Source: Burkholderia glumae LMG 2196 = ATCC 33617 (GTDB lineage: Bacteria > Pseudomonadota > Gammaproteobacteria > Burkholderiales > Burkholderiaceae). Taken from it: a stretch of 64,000 bases of DNA. Numbering within the stretch: the stretch's first letter is position 1; each line of letters begins with the position of its first letter. The position numbers and the translations under genes are program-made. Positions 45,535-52,766 of this stretch are shown piece after piece. The stretch covers positions 310,001 through 374,000 of the forward strand of contig NZ_CP009434.1 of NCBI RefSeq assembly GCF_000960995.1, read 5' to 3'. A model generated the notes under the pieces. That model did no database searches. It saw nothing but the letters and a program-made list of their open reading frames with translations, and had not been told where the DNA came from.

Positions 45535-46245
45535 ATGAGCAGCCTGTCCGAGAAGGTCGTCGCGTCCCTGTCCGAAGAAATCCGCCGCGGCACGCTGCGC
45601 CCCGGCGACCGGCTGCCCACCGAGGTCGCGATGATGAAGCAGCTGTCGGTCAGCCGCTCGGTGATCCGCGAGGCGATCTCGCGCCTGCAGGCCGCGCGCA
45701 TCGTCGAGACGCGGCATGGCGTGGGCACCTTCGTGCTCGCGCCGCGCAACGATGCGACGATGCAGTTGCCCACCGCCGACCTGTCGAACATGCTCGACGC
45801 GATGGCGGTGCTCGAATTCCGCATGGACGTGGAGGCCGCGTCGGCGGCGCTGGCCGCGAAACGGCGCACCGAGTCGAACCTGCGGCAGATGCAGGCCGCG
45901 CTCGAGCGCTTCGAGGCCGAACTCGGGCGTGGCAGCACCGATACGCTCGCGCACGACATCGAATTCCATCAGCAGATCGCCCAGGCGAGCGGCAACCGCT
46001 ATTTCGTCGACGTGCTGAGCCAGCTCGGCCATTCGGCCAGCCCGCGCACCCGGCTCGGCAGCGCCGAGCTGGCCGAACTCGACCAGATCGACCGGCTGCG
46101 CCACGTGCTCGACGAGCACCGCTGGATCTATCGCGCGATCGAACGCCAGGACTCGGACGACGCGCGCGCGGCCATGCGCGTGCATCTCTCGAAGAGCCGC
46201 GAACGCCTGCAGCAGGCGCACGACACGAGCCATCCGCCCGCCTGA
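45535..46245 (+). CDS. GntR-family (FadR/FCD) regulator of glucarate catabolism
   Basis: A 236-residue protein. The N-terminal winged helix (LRPGDRLPTEVAMMKQLSVS, then RSVIREAISRLQAARIVETR) is standard GntR. The C-terminal FCD domain shows the metal-binding Asp and His pattern (EFRMDVEAASAALA, DIEFHQQIAQASGN, HRWIYRAIERQD), the arrangement of GudR/GarR-like and ExuR/UxuR-type regulators that bind sugar acids. It is divergent from gudD-kdgD, with repeated motifs between, so it probably represses them until a sugar acid binds. Confidence 0.88.
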   Translation: MSSLSEKVVASLSEEIRRGTLRPGDRLPTEVAMMKQLSVSRSVIREAISRLQAARIVETRHGVGTFVLAPRNDATMQLPTADLSNMLDAMAVLEFRMDVEAASAALAAKRRTESNLRQMQAALERFEAELGRGSTDTLAHDIEFHQQIAQASGNRYFVDVLSQLGHSASPRTRLGSAELAELDQIDRLRHVLDEHRWIYRAIERQDSDDARAAMRVHLSKSRERLQQAHDTSHPPA

Positions 46246-46328
46246 GCAAGCGCGGCCGCGAACCGGGGCAGCCGGGCAGCCGCCCCTCGCCGCCGCGCCC
46301 AGCCGTGCGTTTCACGCGCGGGCGGGTC

Positions 46329-46347
46329 TCCCGAAAACACTCACCTA
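46329..46347 (-). repeat. isolated iteron copy
   Basis: The minus strand reads TAGGTGAGTGTTTTCGGGA, differing from the origin iteron at 58822 (AAGGTGAGCGTTTTCGGGA) at two positions. It lies 83 bp beyond the GntR gene. Confidence 0.75.
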
Positions 46348-46564
46348 TCGCGCATCGATGCCCATTTGGGTGCATGCGCAACGGTGAGCCGACTCACCGG
46401 ATGCACGGCACGCATGCTTGGCGCACGCTCCGGCCAGGACCCGCAATCGCCCACCGGACGGGCTTCCCCGGGATTTCGCGTAATGCGTCGCGGGCCAGCC
46501 GCGCACCCAGGGGTGAGTTCGCCGTCATGGCGCGGCGCACGTCACGCGGGCGTGTCGCGCAAGC

Positions 46565-46583
46565 TCCCGAAAACCTTCACCTT
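46565..46583 (-). repeat. isolated iteron copy
   Basis: The minus strand reads AAGGTGAAGGTTTTCGGGA, one mismatch from the origin iteron at 58189 (AAGGTGAAGTTTTTCGGGA). It lies about 30 bp beyond the LysR stop. Confidence 0.75.
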
Positions 46584-46612
46584 TGCGGACCGCGCCCGCC
46601 CAAGGCCGCCGC

Positions 46613-47524
46613 TCACTTGGTGGCGCCGGGCCACTGCGCGAACGCCTGCGCGAGGAAATCGACGCAGACGCGCACCTTCGCCGAGGCGGCGAGCCGCGCC
46701 GGATAGACGGCCCAGACGTTGGCGGGCTGCATGACGTCAGGCAGCACCCGCTTGAGCGCGCCGCTCGCGAGCAGCGGCCCCGCCTCCCAGATCGAGCGCA
46801 GCACGATCCCGCGCCCGGCCAGCGCCCATTGCACGGCCACCTCGCCGTGGTTCGTCGAGAGCGCGCCGCCCACCTTCACCGAAGTCGTCTCACCGCGCTG
46901 CGTGAGCCGCCAGACGCCGAACGGGTGATCGCGCTCCTTGATCGCGAGGCACTGGTGCGCGGCGAGGTCCGCGATCTGGCGCGGCGTGCCATGCGCCGCG
47001 AGATAGTCGGGCGAGGCACACAGCACGCGATGGTTCGCCGCGAGCCGCCGGGCAATCAGGTGCTCGGCGATCTCGTCGCCGATCCGCACGTCGAGATCGA
47101 AGCCCTCGCCGGCCACGTCGACCAGCCGGTCGAACAGATCGAGCCGCACGTCGATCTGCGCATAGCGCGCATTGAAGTCGAGCAGCGCCGGCGCGAGCAC
47201 GTGGCGCCCGAAGCCGAAGCTGCTCGAGATCCGCAGCGTGCCGCGCGGCACCGTGCGCGTGGTCGAGACGTCCTCGACCAGATGATCGACGTCGTCGAGG
47301 ATCTTCTCGGCCCACGCCACCACGCGCTCGCCGGAATCGGTCACGGCCACGCGGCGCGTCGAGCGATGCAGCAGCCGCGCGCCGAGCTGGGCCTCCAGCA
47401 GCGCCACGCGCTTGCTGACGTAGGCGGGCGAGACGCCGAGCCGCTCGGCCGCCGCGCTGAAGCTCGTCAGGCGCACCACCACGCTGAACACGCGCAGATC
47501 GTCCAGATTCGGGGCTTTATTCAC
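46613..47524 (-). CDS. LysR-type regulator, probable regulator of tartrate/malate dehydrogenase
   Basis: A 303-residue LTTR of the DmlR-like clade. The helix-turn-helix is TSFSAAAERLGVSPAYVSKR, followed by LGARLLHRSTRRVAVTDSGE. GTG 47524 gives NKAPNLDDLRVFS, a standard start; the longer frame would run back into the divergent gene. It is divergent from the decarboxylating dehydrogenase gene at 47655, with 130 bp between, and probably activates it in response to D-malate, tartrate or a similar acid. Confidence 0.85.
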   Translation of the reverse strand: MNKAPNLDDLRVFSVVVRLTSFSAAAERLGVSPAYVSKRVALLEAQLGARLLHRSTRRVAVTDSGERVVAWAEKILDDVDHLVEDVSTTRTVPRGTLRISSSFGFGRHVLAPALLDFNARYAQIDVRLDLFDRLVDVAGEGFDLDVRIGDEIAEHLIARRLAANHRVLCASPDYLAAHGTPRQIADLAAHQCLAIKERDHPFGVWRLTQRGETTSVKVGGALSTNHGEVAVQWALAGRGIVLRSIWEAGPLLASGALKRVLPDVMQPANVWAVYPARLAASAKVRVCVDFLAQAFAQWPGATK

Positions 47525-47654
47525 GATTCGTGGAAAGTCGTTTAACCGGATGCCAATTCTAATCCTGTACGGAATCAATACACTAGGCGAATGCGGTGCG
47601 TGCCGGGGTCTGTCGGCGCGCACCTTGGATCACGACGACGAGGAGGCTCGGGCG

Positions 47655-48740
47655 ATGAGCGAGAAGATCTACAGGATTGCGGTGATTCCCGGCGACGGCA
47701 TCGGCCGCGAGGTGATGCCGGAAGGCATGCGGGTGCTCGATGCGGTCACGCGGCGCTTCGGCATCCGCTTCGAGGCGACGCCGATCGACTGGGCCAGCTG
47801 CGATTACTACGCGCAGCACGGCCAGATGATGCCGGAGGATTGGAAAACGCAGCTTTCGGGAATGGACGCATTGCTGTTCGGGGCGGTCGGCTGGCCCGAC
47901 ACGGTGCCCGATCACATCTCGCTGTGGGGCTCGCTGCTGAAGTTCCGCCGCGAGTTCGACCAGTATGTGAACCTGCGGCCGGCGCGGCTGTTCGAGGGCG
48001 TGCCGAGCCCGCTCGCGAACCGCAAGGCCGGCGACATCGATTTCATGATCGTGCGCGAGAACACCGAGGGCGAATATTCATCGGTGGGCGGCGCAATGTT
48101 CGAGGGCACCGAGCGCGAGTTCGTGGTGCAGCAGGCGGTGTTCACGCGCACCGGCACCGAGCGCGTGATGAAGTTCGCGTTCGAGCTCGCGCAGCGCCGC
48201 GCGAAGCAGCTGACCGTCGCGACCAAGAGCAACGGCATCGCGATCAGCATGCCGTGGTGGGACGCGCGCGCGGCGGAAATGGCGGCCCGCTATCCCGAGG
48301 TGAAGTGGGACAAGCAGCACATCGACATCCTGTGCGCGCGCTTCGTGCTGAACCCGGACCGCTTCGACGTGGTGGTGGCCTCGAACCTGTTCGGCGACAT
48401 CCTCTCCGATCTCGGGCCGGCCTGCACCGGCACCATCGGCATCGCGCCGTCGGCGAACCTGAACCCGGACCGGCGGTTCCCGTCGCTGTTCGAGCCCGTG
48501 CATGGCTCGGCGCCCGACATCGCGGGGCGCCACATCGCGAACCCGATCGCGATGATCTGGTCGGCCGCGATGATGGTCGACTTCCTCGGCCACGGCGGCG
48601 GCGTCGAACGCGAGGCGCACGACGCGATCCTCGCCGCGATCGAACATGTGTTGAAGCACGGCCCGCGCACGGGCGACCTGGGCGGCCAGGCCGGCACGCA
48701 GGAAGTGGGCGAGGCAGTGGTCGCGCAGCTGCTCGGCTGA
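47655..48740 (+). CDS. ttuC: tartrate dehydrogenase/decarboxylase (D-malate dehydrogenase type)
   Basis: A 361-residue member of the IMDH/IDH family. IPGDGIGREVMPEGM is the N-terminal motif; VRENTEGEYSSVGG is the substrate loop that separates tartrate/D-malate enzymes from LeuB; the C-terminal signature NLFGDILSDLGPACTGTIG holds the metal Asp residues. It oxidises and decarboxylates tartrate or D-malate with NAD+ and Mn2+. GAGGAGG lies 10 bases upstream of ATG 47655. The LysR gene is divergent, and a hairpin at 48772 ends the unit. Confidence 0.92.
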   Translation: MSEKIYRIAVIPGDGIGREVMPEGMRVLDAVTRRFGIRFEATPIDWASCDYYAQHGQMMPEDWKTQLSGMDALLFGAVGWPDTVPDHISLWGSLLKFRREFDQYVNLRPARLFEGVPSPLANRKAGDIDFMIVRENTEGEYSSVGGAMFEGTEREFVVQQAVFTRTGTERVMKFAFELAQRRAKQLTVATKSNGIAISMPWWDARAAEMAARYPEVKWDKQHIDILCARFVLNPDRFDVVVASNLFGDILSDLGPACTGTIGIAPSANLNPDRRFPSLFEPVHGSAPDIAGRHIANPIAMIWSAAMMVDFLGHGGGVEREAHDAILAAIEHVLKHGPRTGDLGGQAGTQEVGEAVVAQLLG

Positions 48741-48771
48741 GCGGACGCGTAGGGCGCGCTGCCGAAACACG

Positions 48772-48807
48772 AACGGTGCGGCCGCGGCGGGCGCCGGCCG
48801 CACCGTT
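48772..48807 (+). terminator. hairpin after ttuC
   Basis: AACGGTGCGGCC / GGCCGCACCGTT, a 12-bp stem with a 12-nt loop ending in TTTG, begins 31 bases after the stop. It is a likely terminator although the T-run is short. Two inverted iteron copies follow immediately. Confidence 0.7.
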
Positions 48808-48814
48808 TGCCGGC

Positions 48815-48866
48815 TCCCGAAAAGACTCACCTCAGCGCGCGTTCGGCTCCCGTATCGGCTCACCCT
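48815..48866 (-). repeat. pair of isolated iteron copies
   Basis: Minus-strand copies GAGGTGAGTCTTTTCGGGA (48815-48833) and AGGGTGAGCCGATACGGGA (48848-48866) begin 33 bp apart, the same interval as the origin iterons at 58335 and 58368. The second copy plus flank is identical over 22 bases (48843-48864) to the origin iteron region at 59843-59864. Both are in the gap between ttuC and the DUF1348 gene. Confidence 0.85.
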
Positions 48867-48911
48867 CGGGCCGCGCGGCCGAGCCGCGAGCGGCATGCCG
48901 CGCCGCGGGCC

Positions 48912-49391
48912 TTACAGCCCGAGGGCCGACAGGCCGGGGTGGTCGTCGGGACGGCGGCCGAGCGGCCACTTGAACAGCCGATCCTGCTCGCGGATCGGCA
49001 GGTCGTTGATGCTCGCGTGGCGGTGCGCCATCAGGCCGTTCTCGTCGAACTCCCAGTTCTCGTTGCCATACGAGCGGAACCAGTTGCCGGCGTCGTCGTG
49101 CCATTCATAGGCGAAGCGCACGGCGATGCGGTTGCCGTCGAACGCCCACAGCTCCTTGATCAGGCGATAGTCCAACTCGCGCGCCCACTTGCGCGTGAGC
49201 AGGCCGACGATCGCCTCGCGGCCGGTCACGAACTCGGCACGGTTGCGCCACTTGCTGTCGCGCGTGTAGGCGAGCGACACGCGCTGCGGATCGCGGGTGT
49301 TCCAGCCGTCTTCGGCGGCACGCACCTTCTGGATGGCGGTGTCGCGCGAAAACGGCGGCACCGGCGGGCGGACTTCACTGATTTCGGTCAT
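48912..49391 (-). CDS. DUF1348 (SnoaL/NTF2-like) protein
   Basis: A 159-residue protein with an NTF2-like fold. KVRAAEDGWNTRDPQRVSLA then YTRDSKWRNRAEFVTGREAI and FLTRKWARELDYRLIKELWA-like segments (here VGLLTRKWARELDYRLIKE) are typical of DUF1348. The final part EWHDDAGNWFRSYGNENWEF and DLPIREQDRLFKWPLGRRPD completes the family. Function unknown; the cavity suggests a small ligand. It is followed by the TetR gene upstream on the same strand (54 bp gap), so it may be a TetR-controlled target. Confidence 0.9.
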   Translation of the reverse strand: MTEISEVRPPVPPFSRDTAIQKVRAAEDGWNTRDPQRVSLAYTRDSKWRNRAEFVTGREAIVGLLTRKWARELDYRLIKELWAFDGNRIAVRFAYEWHDDAGNWFRSYGNENWEFDENGLMAHRHASINDLPIREQDRLFKWPLGRRPDDHPGLSALGL

Positions 49392-49444
49392 CGTATTCTC
49401 CAGGCTTCATCAGGATCGCAAAACATTTCCGCGCGGCGCCGCCA

Positions 49445-50086
49445 TCATGCGGCGCGCGCCTCGAACGCGGCCAGCAGCGCCTCGCCGGCCTCGCGCGCAT
49501 CGCGAGCGGCCGAGGGGTCGCCGCTCACGAGGGCCACCGCGATCGCGCCGTCCATCAGCACCAGCCACTGGCGCGCGAGCCGCGCGGCGTCGGGCTGCGA
49601 CGCGCCGCAGGCCTGCGCGAACGCCTCGCTCTGCGCGCGCGCGAAGTCGAGCAGCCGCGCCTTGTGATAGCGCGCCACGCCGCGAATCGGATCGCCCGCA
49701 TCGCCGATCTCGCCGGCCGCGTTGATGAACGCGCAGCCATGGAAGCCGGGCTGCTCGAACCAACCATGCAGCACGTCGAACATCGCCAGCAGGCGGGCAC
49801 GCGGCGTGCGCCCGCGCTCGAGCGTGCCGTCGACGAACCAGGCCATCCAGCGTTCGTCGCGCCGCGCGAGCGCGGCGGCCACCAGCGCTTCCTTCGATTC
49901 GAAATGCGTGTAGAAGCTCTTGCGCGCAGCGCCCGAGCGCTTGACGATCGCATCGACGCCGGTCGCGTGGATGCCGCCCGCGTAGAAGAGCGCCTCGGCC
50001 GCCTCGAGCAGCCGCTCGCGCGCGCCGCCGGCCTGCGGGTCGGGCGCCTCGCCGGCGCGCGGCGGGGATTGGGTCGGATGGTTCAT
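49445..50086 (-). CDS. TetR-family regulator
   Basis: A 213-residue protein. The helix-turn-helix region reads IHATGVDAIVKRSGAARKSF followed by YTHFESKEALVAA; the ligand domain contains a Cys in PGFHGCAFINAAGEIG. ATG 50086 (MNHPTQS) is preferred; the longer frame crosses the palindrome at 50092-50119. It is in the same direction as the DUF1348 gene and divergent from the YceI lipoprotein gene, both plausible targets. The inducer is unknown. The sequence between TGVDAI and GFHGCAFINA resembles AcrR-like solvents/aldehyde regulators only in general terms. Confidence 0.87.
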   Translation of the reverse strand: MNHPTQSPPRAGEAPDPQAGGARERLLEAAEALFYAGGIHATGVDAIVKRSGAARKSFYTHFESKEALVAAALARRDERWMAWFVDGTLERGRTPRARLLAMFDVLHGWFEQPGFHGCAFINAAGEIGDAGDPIRGVARYHKARLLDFARAQSEAFAQACGASQPDAARLARQWLVLMDGAIAVALVSGDPSAARDAREAGEALLAAFEARAA

Positions 50087-50091
50087 GCCGC

Positions 50092-50119
50092 ACAAGGTAG
50101 AACGATCGTTCTCCCTTGT
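50092..50119. promoter_or_regulatory. 28-bp near-perfect TetR palindrome
   Basis: ACAAGG-T-AGAACGATCGTTCT-C-CCTTGT pairs at 13 of 14 positions about its centre; the inner 14 bp (50099-50112) are perfect. It begins 6 bp upstream of the tetR start and lies 100 bp before the yceI gene, so it can control both divergent genes. Confidence 0.8.
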
Positions 50120-50220
50120 CAAGGGTGCGTCGGCGAAACCCGCCGAATCTTGCCGCTGACGGCCCGGCGCGCCCGGCCCGGATGCGCTATCGTGCGCGGA
50201 CCGGGACAGGAGAGACGGAC

Positions 50221-50895
50221 ATGATCAGACAGTTGCGCACGCGTTGGCGCGTGCTGGCGGGCGGCTTCGGCTTGGCGCTCGTGGCCGGCTGCACGCCGGT
50301 GGCGGTACTGACGCACCACGTGAGCACGGCCACCGACGCCGTGCCGGCCGGCCGCTACACGCTGGACCCGCATCACTGGAGCGTCGGCTTCGACGTCTCG
50401 CACCTGGGCTATTCGCGCTTCACGATGCGCTTCGACCGCGCCAGCGCCGTGCTCGACTGGCGCGCGGGCGGGCCGGCCGTGAGCCGCGTCAGCGCGACGA
50501 TCGAGGCGGCCAGCATCGACACCAACGTGCCCGTGCTCGACAGGATGATCGCGGGCGGCGACGCGCTCGACGCCTCGCACTACCCGTCGATCCGCTTCGA
50601 CAGCACCGGCTGGACGCCGACCGGCGAGCACACCGGCAAGCTGACCGGCGATCTGACGATTCGCGGCACGACGCGGCCGGTCACGCTGGCCGTCACGTTC
50701 AACGGCTACGGCCGCAATCCGCTGACGAAGCAGCCGACCGTCGGCTTCTCGGCGCACGGCACGTTCAGCCGCTCCGCGTTCGGCATTCCCACCTGGTATC
50801 CGGCCGTCGGCGACGAGGTGCGCGTGCGGATCGAGGCCGAGTTCGAGATGGCGCCGCCGGGCTCGGCCGAAGGCGCCGAAAGCCCCGCCCGATAA
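50221..50895 (+). CDS. YceI-family lipoprotein
   Basis: A 224-residue protein with a lipoprotein signal (lipobox VAGC: GFGLALVAGCTPVAVLTH) and a YceI beta-barrel (AGRYTLDPHHWSVGFDVSHL, SRVSATIEAASIDTN, HYPSIRFDSTGWTPTGEHTG, LTGDLTIRGTTRPVTL). YceI proteins bind polyisoprenoids such as ubiquinone precursors in the periplasm or membrane surface. GGAGAG lies about 8 bases before ATG 50221. A TetR palindrome and gene are divergent. Confidence 0.9.
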   Translation: MIRQLRTRWRVLAGGFGLALVAGCTPVAVLTHHVSTATDAVPAGRYTLDPHHWSVGFDVSHLGYSRFTMRFDRASAVLDWRAGGPAVSRVSATIEAASIDTNVPVLDRMIAGGDALDASHYPSIRFDSTGWTPTGEHTGKLTGDLTIRGTTRPVTLAVTFNGYGRNPLTKQPTVGFSAHGTFSRSAFGIPTWYPAVGDEVRVRIEAEFEMAPPGSAEGAESPAR

Positions 50896-51022
50896 GGCCG
50901 GCGGAACCCTCGCGCGCGGTGCCGGGCGGCCTGCGCGGGGCGGTGTTTACGAGACTTTTTCTTGATCGGCGCGACCGCGCGTTCCTACACTTCGGGCAAC
51001 CGAATCAGGTTCAGGGAACACC

Positions 51023-51649
51023 ATGTCGACGCCGCGTCTCGCCTCCGCCCCGATCACCGCCTACCTGCCGCGGCAGCACGATCGCATCGTGCTGCGGCGC
51101 TTCGATCCGGCAAGCGATGCCTACGACACGCTGACCGAGCTGTTGCACCGCGCGTTCGCGCGGCTCGGCGCGCTGGGGCTCAACTGCCCCTGCGTCGACC
51201 AGCCGGCCGCCGCCACGCGCCAGCGCGCGCTGGCCGGCACCTGCTTCGTGGCGACCTGCCACGGCCATCTGGTCGCCACCATGACGCTGCACGAGCGCGA
51301 CGGCACCGCCTCGAACGACCTTTATCGCTGCCGCGACGTCGCGAGCCTGCGGCAGTTCGGCGTCGATCCGATCTGGCAGGGGCGCGGCGTGGGCCGCGCG
51401 CTGGTGGCCTACGCGCTGCGCTGGGCCGCCTCGCGCGGCTATGCGCGGCTCGCGCTCGACACGCCGCAGCCGGCCGCCCATCTGCTCGCGTTCTACCAGG
51501 GACTCGGCTTCGAGATCACCGACGTGGTGCGCTTCGCCGGGCGCGGCTACGACAGCGCGATCCTGTGCCGGCCGACCCATGGTCCCATCGCGCTGGCCGC
51601 ATCGGCGCCGCGCCTCGTCACGCTGGCCTCGTGCGGGCGCCGGCGATAA
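51023..51649 (+). CDS. GNAT-family N-acetyltransferase
   Basis: A 208-residue protein. The acetyl-CoA loop is LRQFGVDPIWQGRGVGRALV (Q/RxxGxG/A), and YQGLGFEITDVVRF is the C-terminal motif with the usual Tyr. A Cys pair NCPC (about residue 55) is unusual. GGTTCAGGGAACACC precedes ATG 51023. The substrate is unknown. It converges on tdh; 61 bp separate the two genes. Confidence 0.83.
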   Translation: MSTPRLASAPITAYLPRQHDRIVLRRFDPASDAYDTLTELLHRAFARLGALGLNCPCVDQPAAATRQRALAGTCFVATCHGHLVATMTLHERDGTASNDLYRCRDVASLRQFGVDPIWQGRGVGRALVAYALRWAASRGYARLALDTPQPAAHLLAFYQGLGFEITDVVRFAGRGYDSAILCRPTHGPIALAASAPRLVTLASCGRRR

Positions 51650-51710
51650 AGGCCGCGACGGCGGCAGCGCGCCGGCTCGGCGCCTCGATGAAAAATGCCG
51701 GCGGCAGGGC

Positions 51711-52754
51711 TCAGGCGGCGGCCGGCACGGTGCTCCAGTCGAGGATCACCTTGCCGCTCTCGCCCGAGAGCATCGACGCGAACGCCTGCTGGTAGTCGGC
51801 CACCGCGTAGCGGTGGGTGAGGATCGGCGAGAGGTCGAGGCCGCTTTGCAGCATCGCCACCATCTTGTACCAGGTCTCGAACATCTCGCGGCCGTAAATG
51901 CCCTTGATCTCGAGCCCCTTGAAGATCACCTGGTTCCAGTCGATCGCGGTCTGCGCGGGCGGAATGCCGAGCAGCGCCACTTTGCCGCCGTGGTTCATCG
52001 CATCGAGCAGGCTCGTAAACGCGCTCGGCACGCCCGACATCTCCAGGCCCACGTCGAAGCCTTCCGTCATGTGCAGCGCGTGCATCACCTCGCGCAGCGA
52101 CTCGCGCGAGACGTTCACGGCGCGGGTGGCGCCCATCTTGCGCGCGAGTTCGAGCCGGTAGTCGTTGACGTCGGTGATCACCACGTTGCGCGCGCCCACG
52201 TGCCGCGCGATCGCCACGGCCATGATGCCGATCGGCCCGGCGCCCGTGATCAGCACGTCCTCGCCGACCAGGTTGAACGACAGCGCGGTGTGCGTGGCAT
52301 TGCCGAACGGATCGAAGATCGCGGCCAGATCGTCGGAGATCTCGGGCGGGATCTTGAACGCGTTGAAGGCCGGAATCGCCAGGTATTCGGCGAACGCGCC
52401 CTCGCGGTTCACGCCCACCCCCACCGTGTTGCGGCACAGGTGCCGCCGCCCGGCGCGGCAGTTGCGGCAGAAGCCGCAGGTGATGTGGCCTTCGCCCGAC
52501 ACGCGATCGCCGATCGCGAAGCCGCGCACCTCCTGCCCCATCTCGACGATCTCGCCGACGTATTCGTGGCCGACGTGCATCGGCACCGGGATCGTCTTCT
52601 GCGCCCAGTCGTCCCACTTCCAGATGTGGATGTCGGTGCCGCAGATCGCCGTGCGGCGGATCCGGATCAGCACGTCGTTGTGGCCGACCTCGGGCATCTT
52701 CACGTCGGTCAGCGTGAGGCCGGGGCCTCGTTCGAGCTTTGCCAGCGCCTTCAT
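51711..52754 (-). CDS. tdh: L-threonine 3-dehydrogenase
   Basis: A 347-residue zinc-dependent medium-chain dehydrogenase of the usual length. The catalytic zinc Cys is in TAICGTDIHIWKWDDW, and HVGHEYVGEIVEMG contains the His and Glu that complete the site. The structural zinc is bound by four Cys in HITCGFCRNCRAGRRHLCRN. GAGPIGIMAVAIARHVGA is the NAD site. It makes 2-amino-3-ketobutyrate, which the kbl product splits to glycine and acetyl-CoA. The kbl stop lies 12 bp upstream of its start. Confidence 0.96.
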   Translation of the reverse strand: MKALAKLERGPGLTLTDVKMPEVGHNDVLIRIRRTAICGTDIHIWKWDDWAQKTIPVPMHVGHEYVGEIVEMGQEVRGFAIGDRVSGEGHITCGFCRNCRAGRRHLCRNTVGVGVNREGAFAEYLAIPAFNAFKIPPEISDDLAAIFDPFGNATHTALSFNLVGEDVLITGAGPIGIMAVAIARHVGARNVVITDVNDYRLELARKMGATRAVNVSRESLREVMHALHMTEGFDVGLEMSGVPSAFTSLLDAMNHGGKVALLGIPPAQTAIDWNQVIFKGLEIKGIYGREMFETWYKMVAMLQSGLDLSPILTHRYAVADYQQAFASMLSGESGKVILDWSTVPAAA

Positions 52755-52766
52755 CGTGCCTTCTCC

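Larger units (their letters stand above)
46246..46612. other. gene-free gap with two inverted-orientation iterons and a GGTGAG dyad
   Basis: About 367 bp between the convergent GntR and LysR genes. It contains iteron copies at 46329-46347 and 46565-46583 (both on the minus strand) and a head-to-head CGGTGAG/CTCACCG dyad at 46382-46399. No gene is supported. Confidence 0.7.

Noticed and set aside
51815..51840. GGTGAG motif inside tdh as another dispersed iteron
   Set aside because: It lacks the CGGGA half at the right distance and lies in coding DNA; several such GGTGAG hexamers in genes are expected by chance.
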